A program made the translations under genes and the position numbers. The notes beneath the pieces are model-generated. The model did not search any database and had not been told where the DNA came from. It worked only from the letters and a program-made list of their open reading frames with translations. A stretch of 64,000 bases of DNA from Cloacibacterium caeni (GTDB lineage Bacteria; Bacteroidota; Bacteroidia; Flavobacteriales; Weeksellaceae): NCBI RefSeq assembly GCF_907163105.1, contig NZ_OU015321.1, positions 682,001 through 746,000 of the forward strand. Direction: 5' to 3'. Below are positions 16,390 through 25,279 of this stretch, piece by piece (the stretch's first letter is position 1; each line of letters starts with the position of its first letter).

Positions 16390-16426
16390 TACGAGTTCCG
16401 AGATACGAGATACGAGTTTTTTACTC

Positions 16427-16452
16427 GAAACCCGTAACCCGAAACCCGTAAC
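16427..16452. repeat. Short tandem repeat between efflux genes
   Basis: The unit GAAACCCGTAACCC is present nearly twice, next to the near-repeat GATACGAGATACGAG (about 16401-16415). This is common flavobacterial intergenic filler sitting inside the operon. Confidence 0.5.
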
Positions 16453-16466
16453 AAATAGAGAATAGT

Positions 16467-19400
16467 ATGGAAAAAGGATTTGCAGGACGCATCGCTGAGT
16501 TTTTTATCAATTCAAAATTAACGATTTTGTTGATGATTGCATTGATGATTATTGGGGTGTACAGTTCCACATTAATACCAAGAGAAGAAGAGCCACAGAT
16601 TATCGTTCCAATGGCAGACGTAATGGTAGGTTATCCCGGTGCTTCACCGAAAGAGGTAGAAAGCAGAGTGGTAAAACCATTAGAAAAAATCATCTCAAAC
16701 ATAAAAGGAGTAGAGCACGTTCATTCTATGGCAATGAACGGACAAGCCATGATTATCGTTCAGTTTTACGTAGGCGAAGATACAGAGCGTTCTTACGTGA
16801 AACTCTATGACGAACTCATGAAAAATAAAAATATTTTTCCGAAAGGAGTGTATGAACCGATGGTGAAAACTCGTTCTATTGATGATGTTCCGATGCTGGG
16901 TTTAACACTTTGGAGTGAAAAATACAACGATTACGAACTTCGTCAGATGACAGAAGAATTGTCTTCGGAAATCAAGAAAATTAAAGATGTTTCTTTAACC
17001 AAAGTCATTGGAGGGAGAAACCGTCAGTTAAAAGTAGAATTAGACAAAGATAAAATGGCTGAATTGAGCATTGATGCATTAAACGTGATGCAAATGATTC
17101 AAGCCAATAACGGAAGTTCACAATCAGGAAGTTTTGATGCTAATGACACTGAGTATCTATTGACGATAGGACAATTTTTAAGTTCTGCAGAGGATGTAGA
17201 AAATTTGGTGGTAGGAACTTCGCAAAATATGCCCGTTTACCTGAAACAAATTGCAAAAGTAGAAGACGGAGCACAATCTCCAGCCAATTATGTGAGTTTC
17301 GGTTATGGTAATGCAGTAGAAAATGGTAAAAAATTCAAATCAGAATATCCTGCGGTTACGCTTTCTGTTTCTAAAGTAAAAGGAGCAGATGCGATGAAAA
17401 TTTCTGAACAGATTTTGGATAAAGTAGAAGATTTAAAGAAAACTTTAATTCCGAATGATGTTCATGTAGAAGTCACCAGAAACTATGGAGAAACCGCTTC
17501 TCACAAAGTTTCAGAATTATTGATGCACCTTGGAGTAGCGATTTTAGCAGTAACCGTTTTGGTAATGCTCGCAATGGGTTGGAGAGGCGGATTAGTCGTG
17601 TTTTTCTCAGTTCCTTTAACCTTTGCATTGACACTTTTCAGTTACTATATGTTGGGTTATACGCTGAACAGAATCACGCTTTTCGCATTGGTTTTTGTGG
17701 TGGGAATTGTGGTAGACGACAGTATTATTATTGCTGAAAACATGCACCGACACTTCCACATGAAGAAATTGCCATTCAAACAAGCTGCAATTTATGCCAT
17801 TAATGAAGTGGGAAACCCGACCATTTTGGCTACGTTCACTGTAATTGCCGCCATTTTACCGATGGCTTTCGTAAGCGGAATGATGGGACCTTATATGTCT
17901 CCAATGCCAATTGGTGCTTCTATTGCAATGATGCTTTCATTGTTCGTAGCGTTAACCGTTACTCCTTATTTAGGTTATCATTTATTGAAAGTAAAAGATG
18001 ACGAAGAGCATAAGGAAGAACAAGGTATGGAAGCCAGCAAAATCTATAGAATTTACAAAAAAATAGAGCAACCATTCTTAGACAGCGGTAAAAAACGTTG
18101 GACGATGATGGGAATTACCGTAGTATTGTTATTGATTTCTATGTTGGCTTTCGCTACAAAATGGGTGGCAGTAAAAATGCTTCCTTTTGACAATAAAAAT
18201 GAAATCCAAGTGGTGATTGATATGCCAGAAGGAACGACTTTGGAAAGAACGGCTTCGGTTTCTCAAGAAATTGCACAATACCTGAAAACCGTTCCAGAAG
18301 TGGTGAATTATCAGTCTTATGTTGGTTCATCTGCACCGATTACTTTCAATGGTCTAGTTCGTCATTATGATATGCGTGGACAAAGCAATACTGCTGATAT
18401 TCAGGTGAATTTATTGCACAAAGAAGACAGAGATAACCAAAGTCACGATGTAGCGAAGAACATTCGTCCAGAAATTCAGAAAATTGCGAAAAAATACAAT
18501 GCCAATGTAAAAATTGTAGAAGTTCCGCCTGGTCCGCCAGTTTTATCAACGATTGTGGCAGAAATTTATGGTCCTAATTACGATGAGCAAATTAAAGTAG
18601 CTAATCAGGTTCAAAATATTCTGAACAATACAGATGATGTGGTAGATGTTGATTGGATGGTTGAAGCTCCACAAACAGAATTCAAACTGGTAGCTGATAA
18701 AGAAAAAGCAATGTTGAACGGTGTTGCACCAGCGCAAATTGTAGGAAATCTTACGTATTTGATGGGCGAACATCCTATCGGAAATCTGTATGATGAAAAA
18801 TCGAATGATGCGGTAGACATTGTCATGAAATTGAATGATGCGGATAAAACATCAATTACAGACATTACTGATGTAAAAATCAAAGGACAAATGGGAAATA
18901 TGGTTCCTGTAAGTGATTTGGTGAAAATTCAGCGCGAAGAACTACAGAAAACCATTTACAGAAAAGACCAAAAAAGGGTAGTGTACGTATTGGCAGATAT
19001 GGCAGGAGGTTTAGAAAGTCCAGCGTATGCAATTCTGGGAATGGAAGAAAAATTGAAAAAAATGCAACTTCCAAAAGGATATACGATTAATGAACTGTAC
19101 ATGAATCAACCAAGCAATGAAGATGATTATACCGTAAAATGGGACGGAGAATGGCAGATTACTTTAGAAGTTTTCCGAGATTTAGGAGCTGCTTTTGCAG
19201 TGGTAATTATCATTATCTACATGCTGATTGTAGGTTGGTTCCAAAACTTTAAAACACCAATGGTCATGATGGTTGCGATTCCATTGTCATTAATAGGAAT
19301 TGTCTTGGGACACTGGCTATTAGGAGCGTTCTTCACCGCAACTTCATTCATCGGGATGATTGCTTTAGCAGGAGTCATGGTAAGAAACTCAGTATTGCTC

Positions 19401-19712
19401 ATTGACTTTATAGAAATTCGACTCAATGAAGGAATTCCGATGAAACAAGCGATTATAGAAGCAGGAGCGGTAAGAACTACACCAATTTTATTAACAACAG
19501 GAGCGGTAGTTATAGGAGCGGTAATCATCTTATTCGACCCTATTTTCCAAGGATTAGCCATTTCATTAGTTTTTGGAGCAATCGTTTCTACTTTGTTGAC
19601 GCTAATTGTCATTCCGTTGATTTATTACATGACCGAAAAGAAAAAATGGGAGAAAATACACGCAGATGAAAAAACAGAATATGGCGAGATTTCTTCAGAG
19701 GATAACCTATAA
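16467..19712 (+). CDS. RND-family efflux permease
   Basis: A 1081-aa inner-membrane proton antiporter of the HAE/AcrB superfamily. Visible features are the first helix (LTILLMIALMIIGVYSS), two large periplasmic loops, the TM4 segment GIVVDDSIIIAENMHRHFH with the paired aspartates of the proton relay, FNFP-like conserved helix caps, and the repeated helix block in the second half (GMIALAGVMVRNSVLLIDFI). The PREEEPQI start is typical of a branch found in sulfur- and metal-related operons, but substrates cannot be read from sequence. Confidence 0.93.
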   Translation: MEKGFAGRIAEFFINSKLTILLMIALMIIGVYSSTLIPREEEPQIIVPMADVMVGYPGASPKEVESRVVKPLEKIISNIKGVEHVHSMAMNGQAMIIVQFYVGEDTERSYVKLYDELMKNKNIFPKGVYEPMVKTRSIDDVPMLGLTLWSEKYNDYELRQMTEELSSEIKKIKDVSLTKVIGGRNRQLKVELDKDKMAELSIDALNVMQMIQANNGSSQSGSFDANDTEYLLTIGQFLSSAEDVENLVVGTSQNMPVYLKQIAKVEDGAQSPANYVSFGYGNAVENGKKFKSEYPAVTLSVSKVKGADAMKISEQILDKVEDLKKTLIPNDVHVEVTRNYGETASHKVSELLMHLGVAILAVTVLVMLAMGWRGGLVVFFSVPLTFALTLFSYYMLGYTLNRITLFALVFVVGIVVDDSIIIAENMHRHFHMKKLPFKQAAIYAINEVGNPTILATFTVIAAILPMAFVSGMMGPYMSPMPIGASIAMMLSLFVALTVTPYLGYHLLKVKDDEEHKEEQGMEASKIYRIYKKIEQPFLDSGKKRWTMMGITVVLLLISMLAFATKWVAVKMLPFDNKNEIQVVIDMPEGTTLERTASVSQEIAQYLKTVPEVVNYQSYVGSSAPITFNGLVRHYDMRGQSNTADIQVNLLHKEDRDNQSHDVAKNIRPEIQKIAKKYNANVKIVEVPPGPPVLSTIVAEIYGPNYDEQIKVANQVQNILNNTDDVVDVDWMVEAPQTEFKLVADKEKAMLNGVAPAQIVGNLTYLMGEHPIGNLYDEKSNDAVDIVMKLNDADKTSITDITDVKIKGQMGNMVPVSDLVKIQREELQKTIYRKDQKRVVYVLADMAGGLESPAYAILGMEEKLKKMQLPKGYTINELYMNQPSNEDDYTVKWDGEWQITLEVFRDLGAAFAVVIIIIYMLIVGWFQNFKTPMVMMVAIPLSLIGIVLGHWLLGAFFTATSFIGMIALAGVMVRNSVLLIDFIEIRLNEGIPMKQAIIEAGAVRTTPILLTTGAVVIGAVIILFDPIFQGLAISLVFGAIVSTLLTLIVIPLIYYMTEKKKWEKIHADEKTEYGEISSEDNL

Positions 19713-19727
19713 AAAAATGTATTCAAT

Positions 19728-20030
19728 ATGAAACTTTTAATGATTACAGCGATTAGAGAATTTGAGAAAAATGTAAAAGATATTCTCAATCATTCTGGAG
19801 TAAAATCTTTTTCATACCATTATGTAAAAGGTTACAAAAATGAAAGCGACGGCAGTTCAGAAAACTGGTTCGGAGCTTCACACACCGAGATAGATTCTGT
19901 ATTATTTGCCGTTTTTATCGACGAGAATTTTACTGAAGAAGTGTATAAAAAAGTGGAGTTTTTCAATGGGAAACAAAAATCCCTTTCTAAAATTCATGTA
20001 GCCACATTAAATATAGAAAAATCAATATAA
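19728..20030 (+). CDS. PII-like small regulatory protein
   Basis: A 100-aa protein whose layout matches the PII/GlnB ferredoxin-like fold: MKLLMITAIREFEKNVKDIL (strand and helix 1), GVKSFSYHYVKGY (strand 2), a long loop where the PII T-loop would be (NESDGSSENWFGASHTEID), then SVLFAVFIDE and a second helix-strand. The classical uridylylated tyrosine context is absent. It is the fourth gene of the RND operon, 15 bp after the pump. It may gate or regulate the transporter as PII proteins do; this is inference. Confidence 0.6.
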   Translation: MKLLMITAIREFEKNVKDILNHSGVKSFSYHYVKGYKNESDGSSENWFGASHTEIDSVLFAVFIDENFTEEVYKKVEFFNGKQKSLSKIHVATLNIEKSI

Positions 20031-20040
20031 CAATAGAAAT

Positions 20041-20247
20041 ATGAAGACAAGAGTAATCCACGGGTTCGCAGGAACCATGATATTAACAAGTTTGTTATTG
20101 GGAATTTTTGTACACCAAAATTGGTTTTGGTTAACAGGTTTCGTAGGTGCTAATTTGTTTCAAAACGCTTTTACCAACTGGTGTTTATTAAGTACCATTT
20201 TAGAAAAATTGGGCTTAAAAGACGAAAAAGACACTTGTTGTAACTAA
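20041..20247 (+). CDS. DUF2892 membrane protein
   Basis: A 68-aa protein with two hydrophobic segments (GFAGTMILTSLLLGIFV and WFWLTGFVGANLFQNAF) and the TNWCLLSTILEKLGL motif of the YgaP-like DUF2892 family, with a cysteine pair at the C-terminus (DTCCN). Homologues are often fused or adjacent to rhodaneses. It is the last gene of the RND operon. Confidence 0.85.
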   Translation: MKTRVIHGFAGTMILTSLLLGIFVHQNWFWLTGFVGANLFQNAFTNWCLLSTILEKLGLKDEKDTCCN

Positions 20248-20268
20248 AAAATTTTCAATTGTGTCTAT

Positions 20269-20305
20269 AGGCTTCGTTTGTATTTTACAAGTGGGGCCTT
20301 TTTTT
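20269..20305 (+). terminator. Rho-independent terminator
   Basis: AGGC (20269-20272) pairs with GCCT (20296-20299) around an inner TTGTA/TACAA stem, followed by a run of T. It ends the RND operon. Confidence 0.6.
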
Positions 20306-20404
20306 ATTATGATTTATCGTTAGGAAGTAATTAATAAAATCTTTTCATCAAGGAAAGAACAGAAGCTTTAAAATAAATTTTTTATGCTGGCCTCATTTTT
20401 TTAT

Positions 20405-20412
20405 TACATTTG
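20405..20412 (+). promoter_or_regulatory. Putative -7 element TACATTTG
   Basis: A perfect match to TANNTTTG, 14 bp upstream of the acetyltransferase ATG. A -33 TTG is not evident. Confidence 0.45.
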
Positions 20413-20426
20413 TTAAAATTAACATC

Positions 20427-20954
20427 ATGGATTTCAGCATACAACCCGTTTTAGAAACGAATAAAGTAAGACTAGTTCCGCTTCAGGAATCAGATTTCGA
20501 AAGATTGTATCAAGTTGCTTCAGACCCTTTGGTTTGGGAACAACACCCAAATAAAAACCGTTTCCAAAAAGATATTTTTAGAAATTTTTTTGATGGAGCC
20601 ATGATTTCCGAAGGCGCTTTTATCATCATTGATAAAGTAAGCAATGAAGTGGCTGGTAGTACCAGATTTTACAGTTATGACGAAGATGAAAACTCTATTT
20701 TCATAGGTTATACTTTTTATGGTAGAAAATTTTGGGGCGGTCAGTTGAATCCTATTGTAAAAAAAATGATGTTAGACTACATTTTCCAATATGTAGATTT
20801 GGTAAAGTTTCATGTAGGCGCAGAAAATTGGCGTTCCAGAAAAGCCATGGAAAAATTAGGAGCCGAATTCAAAGGAGAAGTAATGGTAGCGTATCACGGC
20901 GAACCTACCAAACAAAACGTAGAATATTGGATTAAAAAAGAAAACTGGAAATAA
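20427..20954 (+). CDS. GNAT-family N-acetyltransferase
   Basis: A 175-aa RimJ/RimL-like acetyltransferase. It starts with LETNKVRLVPLQESDFERLYQ, has an acceptor strand (AGSTRFYSYDEDENSIFIGYTF) and the acetyl-CoA region YGRKFWGGQLNPIVKKMMLDY, then VKFHVGAENWRSRKAMEKLGAEFKGE, the hallmark of the Rim/MCC1-like branch. The substrate is unknown. It is a single-gene unit with its own -7 element. Confidence 0.88.
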   Translation: MDFSIQPVLETNKVRLVPLQESDFERLYQVASDPLVWEQHPNKNRFQKDIFRNFFDGAMISEGAFIIIDKVSNEVAGSTRFYSYDEDENSIFIGYTFYGRKFWGGQLNPIVKKMMLDYIFQYVDLVKFHVGAENWRSRKAMEKLGAEFKGEVMVAYHGEPTKQNVEYWIKKENWK

Positions 20955-21095
20955 TTACATACAGCCTTTCAAAGCATTAGCTCCCCATATTATCGCAATA
21001 AGTGAAATTGTGCCTTTTACTGAGAAAAATAAAATGCCTAGCCAACCGTATTTTTTAAGAAGGGTTTTCCATTTTGGAGTCTTTTTTTCTTCCAT
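20955..21095 (-). CDS. Small single-pass membrane protein (46 aa)
   Basis: Minus-strand ORF beginning immediately after the acetyltransferase stop on the opposite strand. It has a basic N-terminus (MEEKKTPKWKTLLKKYGWLG) and one hydrophobic helix (ILFFSVKGTISLIAIIW), ending in a cysteine (LKGCM). Similar short proteins with the KxPKWKTxLKKxGW start occur in flavobacteria as far as I recall. Codon use looks genuine. Function unknown. Confidence 0.6.
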   Translation of the reverse strand: MEEKKTPKWKTLLKKYGWLGILFFSVKGTISLIAIIWGANALKGCM

Positions 21096-21203
21096 AAATA
21101 TTTTTTTAATTTATAATATTGAATTTAAGAGCCTATCTAGATTTTATTATTTTAAATTTTGTAAACTCTGAAATATTCAATTTAAAAATGTTTTTTATAT
21201 TGT

Positions 21204-21282
21204 ATTTCTCGCAGATTTTGCAGATTAAGCCGATATTCTTTGAATATCTAAATCTGCTAAATCCGTCTAATCAGCGAGATAA
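21204..21282. repeat. Long imperfect inverted repeat (hairpin-forming intergenic element)
   Basis: A left arm beginning TTTCTCGCAGATTTTGCAG and a right arm ending AATCAGCGAGATAA pair imperfectly around GATATTCTTTGAATATC. The arms also carry direct CAGATT repeats. It resembles non-coding palindromic elements common in Bacteroidetes; no other copy is seen in this window. The gap 21096-21342 holds nothing else recognisable. Confidence 0.55.
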
Positions 21283-21342
21283 TTGATTCTAAATTTTTAT
21301 AAATCTTAATGGCTTAAAATTGGTTCTAATTTGATGAAGATT

Positions 21343-22569
21343 CTAAAAATTTTCGTTGATGTGTTTGTCTCTAAATCCTAAAAAGTATAAAACTCCGTCT
21401 AAACCTATTGATGAGATAGATTGTCTGGCATTTTCTTTAACCTTTGGTTTGGCATGAAAAGCAATTCCTAGACCAGCAATATTCAGCATCGGTAAATCAT
21501 TGGCGCCGTCTCCTACAGCTATCACTTGATCCAGTTCTATATTTTCTACTTGAGCCAAAAATTTCAAAAGTTCTGCTTTTCTGTTTCCGTCTACAATGTC
21601 TCCCAAATGTTTCCCCGTAAGCTTTCCGTCTTTTATTTCTAATTCGTTAGCGTATAAATAATCTACCCCAAAACGTTTTTTTAGATATTTCCCGAAAAAG
21701 GTAAATCCACCCGATAGAATAGCAATTTTATAACCGCATTTCTTTAAAATATGCATCAGTCGGTCTGCACCATCCATAATCGGAAGATTTTCTGCAATTT
21801 CTTGCAATACAGATTCGTCTAAGCCTTCCAAAAGAGAAACACGTTTTTTAAAACTTTCGCTAAAATCTATTTCGCCGCGCATCGCTGCTTCGGTGATGGC
21901 TCTTACTTCTTCACCAGCTCCAGCTCTTTCTGCCAATTCATCGATAACTTCTGTTTTGATTAAAGTAGAATCCATATCGAAACAGATTAAACGTCTGTTT
22001 CTGCGGTAAATATTATCTTTTTGAAATGAAATATCAATGTCTAATGCGCCACTTAAAGTCACAAATTTTTCGTGAATCAAATTCACATTTTGAGGAGTTC
22101 CACGCACCGAAAATTCTATACAAGACCTATTTTGACTATCGTCTTCAGAATCGAGTGGGATTCTTCCTGTCAATCTTTTAATGGTGTCGATGTTCAAACC
22201 TTGTTCTGCAATGACTTTCGTGACATGAGCCAATTGGTTGGCTTCTATTTTTTGGCCAAGAACGGTAATCACATAACTTTCTTTGCCTTGTCTGGAAACC
22301 CATTGGTCATAATCTGCTCTTTCGATGGGCGTAAATTTCGCTTGTACACCGAGCTCGTATGATTTAAAAAGCAAGTCTTTCAAAATATTGCCTTGCATTT
22401 GTGGGTCTAAACGAAACAAAATGCCTAAAGATAAAGATTGATGAATGTTTGCCTGACCAATATCGAGAATTGTTGCATTGTGTTTACTTAAAATTTCAGT
22501 GAGCGATGAGGTTACCCCGGGTTTGTCTTCTCCGGTAATACTCATTAATACAATTTCATGTTTGGTCAT
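21343..22569 (-). CDS. serB: Phosphoserine phosphatase SerB with N-terminal ACT domains
   Basis: A 408-aa enzyme for the last step of serine synthesis (phosphoserine to serine). The N-terminal 190 residues form two ACT-like domains (VLMSITGEDKPGVTSSLTEIL and YVITVLGQKIEANQLAHV). The HAD phosphatase core has FDMDSTLI (nucleophile Asp198), a conserved Ser in AILSGGFTFFGKYL, and GDGANDLPML near the end. I chose ATG 22569 (MTKHEIVL) rather than the upstream start at 22605, because it begins directly at the first ACT strand. Confidence 0.93.
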   Translation of the reverse strand: MTKHEIVLMSITGEDKPGVTSSLTEILSKHNATILDIGQANIHQSLSLGILFRLDPQMQGNILKDLLFKSYELGVQAKFTPIERADYDQWVSRQGKESYVITVLGQKIEANQLAHVTKVIAEQGLNIDTIKRLTGRIPLDSEDDSQNRSCIEFSVRGTPQNVNLIHEKFVTLSGALDIDISFQKDNIYRRNRRLICFDMDSTLIKTEVIDELAERAGAGEEVRAITEAAMRGEIDFSESFKKRVSLLEGLDESVLQEIAENLPIMDGADRLMHILKKCGYKIAILSGGFTFFGKYLKKRFGVDYLYANELEIKDGKLTGKHLGDIVDGNRKAELLKFLAQVENIELDQVIAVGDGANDLPMLNIAGLGIAFHAKPKVKENARQSISSIGLDGVLYFLGFRDKHINENF

Positions 22570-22796
22570 AGCAATTCTTTGCCCAAAAATACACAATTTC
22601 TGCAAAATTCCCTTTCTATACCATTCATTTTCTTTTCTGAAATTTTTAATATAATAGATATTTTATCTTTCAAATTCTTTTATTGTAAAAAATAAATTTA
22701 TCTAATGTTTAATTTTGAAAAATATTTAACAAAATGCGATTTTTTTTATTGATTCTTTAAAATTTGATATATTTACCGAAATTCAAATTCAACATA

Positions 22797-24350
22797 ATGT
22801 CAAAGAAAAATAAAGATTTCGGGATTGAAAAAGTTTTAAAAAATTTAGGAATTAAAGCAGAGAATAAAGGTACTTCTACCGGTGGAAAATGGTTTGCGAC
22901 AGGAAAAGTAATCGAAAGTTACTCACCAGTAGATGGAAATTTAATTGCTAAAGTCACAGCTTCTTCTAAAAAAGACTACGAAAAAGTAATCGCAGAAGCA
23001 GAAAAAGCGTTCAAAGAATTCAGACTGATGCCAGCTCCAAAACGTGGAGAAATCGTAAGACAGTTTGGCGATAAACTCAGAAAACATAAAGAAGATTTAG
23101 GAAAACTCGTTTCTTATGAAATGGGAAAATCACTACAGGAAGGACTTGGCGAAGTTCAGGAAATGATAGACATCTGCGATTTTGCAGTAGGTTTATCTCG
23201 TCAGTTACATGGTTTAACCATGCATTCAGAACGTCCAGGTCACAGAATGTACGAACAATATCATCCATTAGGAATTGTAGGAATTATTTCTGCATTCAAT
23301 TTTCCAGTAGCCGTTTGGTCTTGGAACACTGCGTTAGCTTGGATTTGTGGAGATGTTTGCGTTTGGAAACCTTCAGAAAAAACACCATTGTGCGGAATTG
23401 CTTGTCAAAACATCATCACAGAAGTGCTTCAAGAGAATAATCTTCCTTTAGGAATTTCAAATCTAGTCATCGGAGATGCTGAAATTGGAGATTTAATGGC
23501 AAAAGACACCAGAGTTCCTCTAGTTTCGGCAACAGGTTCTACCAGAATGGGAAAAATTGTGGCCCAAAATGTAGCGGCGAGATTAGGAAAATCTCTTCTA
23601 GAATTAGGAGGTAACAATGCAATTATTGTAACACCGGATGCTGACATTAAAATGACAGTAATTGGTGCGGTTTTCGGAGCGGTAGGAACTGCGGGGCAAC
23701 GTTGTACTTCTACCAGAAGACTCATCATTCACGAAAGCATTTATGATAAAGTAAAAGATGCGATTGTAGCAGCTTACGGACAATTAAAAATAGGAAATCC
23801 TCTAGATCAAAACAATCATGTAGGTCCACTGATCGATACCGATGCAGTGAAAATGTATGAAGAGGCATTGAAAAAAGTGAAAAAAGAAGGCGGTAAACTG
23901 ATTGTTGAAGGGGGCGTTTTAAAAGGAAAAGGCTACGAAAGCGGTTGCTATGTAAAACCAGCGATTGCAGAAGCAGAAAACCATTTTGAAATTGTACAGC
24001 ACGAAACTTTTGCACCGATTTTATATCTGTTAAAATATTCAGGAGACGTAGAAAATGCCATCGAAATTCAAAATGGAGTAGCGCAAGGTTTATCTTCTGC
24101 GATTATGACAAATAATCTTAGAGAAGCCGAAAAATTCCTTTCTCATGCAGGTTCAGATTGCGGAATTGCCAACGTAAACATCGGAACTTCTGGTGCTGAA
24201 ATTGGTGGCGCTTTCGGTGGAGAAAAAGAAACGGGTGGAGGAAGAGAATCTGGTTCTGATGCTTGGAAAGTTTACATGAGAAGACAAACCAATACCATCA
24301 ATTACACCACAAACCTACCTTTAGCACAAGGAATTAAGTTTGATTTGTAG
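22797..24350 (+). CDS. Aldehyde dehydrogenase of the ALDH7 (antiquitin) family, probable 2-aminoadipate semialdehyde dehydrogenase
   Basis: A 517-aa NAD(P)-dependent dehydrogenase. Motifs are IISAFNFPVAVWSWNTALAW, the cofactor loop SATGSTRMGK, LLELGGNNAI (general base Glu) and GTAGQRCTSTRRL (catalytic Cys). GCYVKPAI and ETGGGRESGSDAWKVYMRRQ are characteristic of ALDH7. Together with the lysine 6-aminotransferase downstream it would convert 2-aminoadipate 6-semialdehyde to 2-aminoadipate in lysine degradation. ATG 22797 (MSKKNKDFG) is preferred over a TTG 33 bp upstream. Confidence 0.88.
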   Translation: MSKKNKDFGIEKVLKNLGIKAENKGTSTGGKWFATGKVIESYSPVDGNLIAKVTASSKKDYEKVIAEAEKAFKEFRLMPAPKRGEIVRQFGDKLRKHKEDLGKLVSYEMGKSLQEGLGEVQEMIDICDFAVGLSRQLHGLTMHSERPGHRMYEQYHPLGIVGIISAFNFPVAVWSWNTALAWICGDVCVWKPSEKTPLCGIACQNIITEVLQENNLPLGISNLVIGDAEIGDLMAKDTRVPLVSATGSTRMGKIVAQNVAARLGKSLLELGGNNAIIVTPDADIKMTVIGAVFGAVGTAGQRCTSTRRLIIHESIYDKVKDAIVAAYGQLKIGNPLDQNNHVGPLIDTDAVKMYEEALKKVKKEGGKLIVEGGVLKGKGYESGCYVKPAIAEAENHFEIVQHETFAPILYLLKYSGDVENAIEIQNGVAQGLSSAIMTNNLREAEKFLSHAGSDCGIANVNIGTSGAEIGGAFGGEKETGGGRESGSDAWKVYMRRQTNTINYTTNLPLAQGIKFDL

Positions 24351-24389
24351 AATGCTAGATGTAAAATGCAGGATGCAGGAAGTCTGATT

Positions 24390-24443
24390 AAACAAGCAAC
24401 GAAGTTGCGTAAGAAATAGCATAGTGCGAAGCGCTATAAAAAT
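24390..24443 (+). repeat. 54-bp intergenic repeat, copy 1
   Basis: It starts AAACAAGCAACGAAGTTGCG and ends GCGAAGCGCTATAAAAAT. It contains two small hairpins, GCAACGAAGTTGC and ATAGTGCGAAGCGCTAT. A second copy lies at 24531-24585, with about three substitutions and a 1-bp length difference. Confidence 0.8.
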
Positions 24444-24459
24444 ATTATAAATTGAATCG

Positions 24460-24515
24460 CAGAGCGATGAATGATTTCAAAGAATTGGAATTTATTCCAA
24501 TAATTAGAAGTTATG
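24460..24515. repeat. Small hairpins between the two repeat copies
   Basis: ATCGCAGAGCGAT (about 24455-24467) and TTGGAATTTATTCCAA (about 24485-24500) are short palindromes in the spacer. No gene is seen in 24351-24612. Confidence 0.4.
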
Positions 24516-24530
24516 AAGATAGTTTTCATA

Positions 24531-24585
24531 AAACAAGCAACGAAGTTGCGAAAGAAACAGCATAGTGCGAAGCGCTATGAAAAAT
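24531..24585 (+). repeat. 54-bp intergenic repeat, copy 2
   Basis: Second copy of the element at 24390-24443, with the same paired hairpins and conserved GAAGTTGCG and GTGCGAAGCGCTAT segments. Confidence 0.8.
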
Positions 24586-24612
24586 ATCAACAAAATGTTT
24601 CATTTTTAAAGA

Positions 24613-25230
24613 ATGAAGAATCTATTTTTAATATTATCATTTTTTCTAGTTTTTTCTTGTGAAAAGAAGGAAAAAGAGAAAGTCAATAATAACGATTTAA
24701 TTAAAAAAGAAAATTCAGAAATTTTCTACCCAAAAGATTTGATTGAACTTGAAATTAAAGATTCTTTAAACTGGGCTGCTCAGTTTAAAGAACTTCAGAA
24801 AGCTTTTTTAGAAAAAGATAAAACTCAAATTAAAACTTTTATTAAGAACCCAATAATTTCAGAATCCAATAGTATTTGGCATTTGTTAGAGATTGATGTT
24901 ACGAAAAATGACAATACTGAAGTTCCATTTACTAATAAGGACTTCGAAAAGTATCATCATTTGATTTTTAGTCCAATTTTTTTGGAATTATTTCAAAAAA
25001 TAGATTTCAATGAGTTTTATGTAAAAGGCAATTATGAAACAAAATTTATCAAAAAAGGAAAAGAAAGATATAAAATGATTTGTTCTAAAGTAGATGACCT
25101 TTACATTTTGAATTTGTATTCAGAAGCTGAATACGAAGAAGGAATGGGAAATATGGAATTTTCAGTTATCTATGAATTTAAAATAATCAATCAAAAATTG
25201 AAATTGATTGATATTCAACTTGCAGGATAG
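24613..25230 (+). CDS. Hypothetical lipoprotein
   Basis: A 205-aa protein with a lipoprotein signal (MKNLFLILSFFLVFSC, Cys16) followed by a very lysine/glutamate-rich linker (EKKEKEKVNNN) and a soluble alpha/beta domain without a family I recognise. Its lower G+C and position between two lysine-catabolism genes, flanked by repeats, suggest that it was inserted there. Confidence 0.75.
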   Translation: MKNLFLILSFFLVFSCEKKEKEKVNNNDLIKKENSEIFYPKDLIELEIKDSLNWAAQFKELQKAFLEKDKTQIKTFIKNPIISESNSIWHLLEIDVTKNDNTEVPFTNKDFEKYHHLIFSPIFLELFQKIDFNEFYVKGNYETKFIKKGKERYKMICSKVDDLYILNLYSEAEYEEGMGNMEFSVIYEFKIINQKLKLIDIQLAG

Positions 25231-25279
25231 AATCATAAAATCATCACATCAACAAATTAACAAATTATCACATTAACAT

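Noticed and set aside
19217-19612. 131-aa minus-strand ORF inside the RND pump gene
   Set aside because: Antisense shadow of conserved membrane helices; low-complexity composition typical of reverse-frame ORFs.
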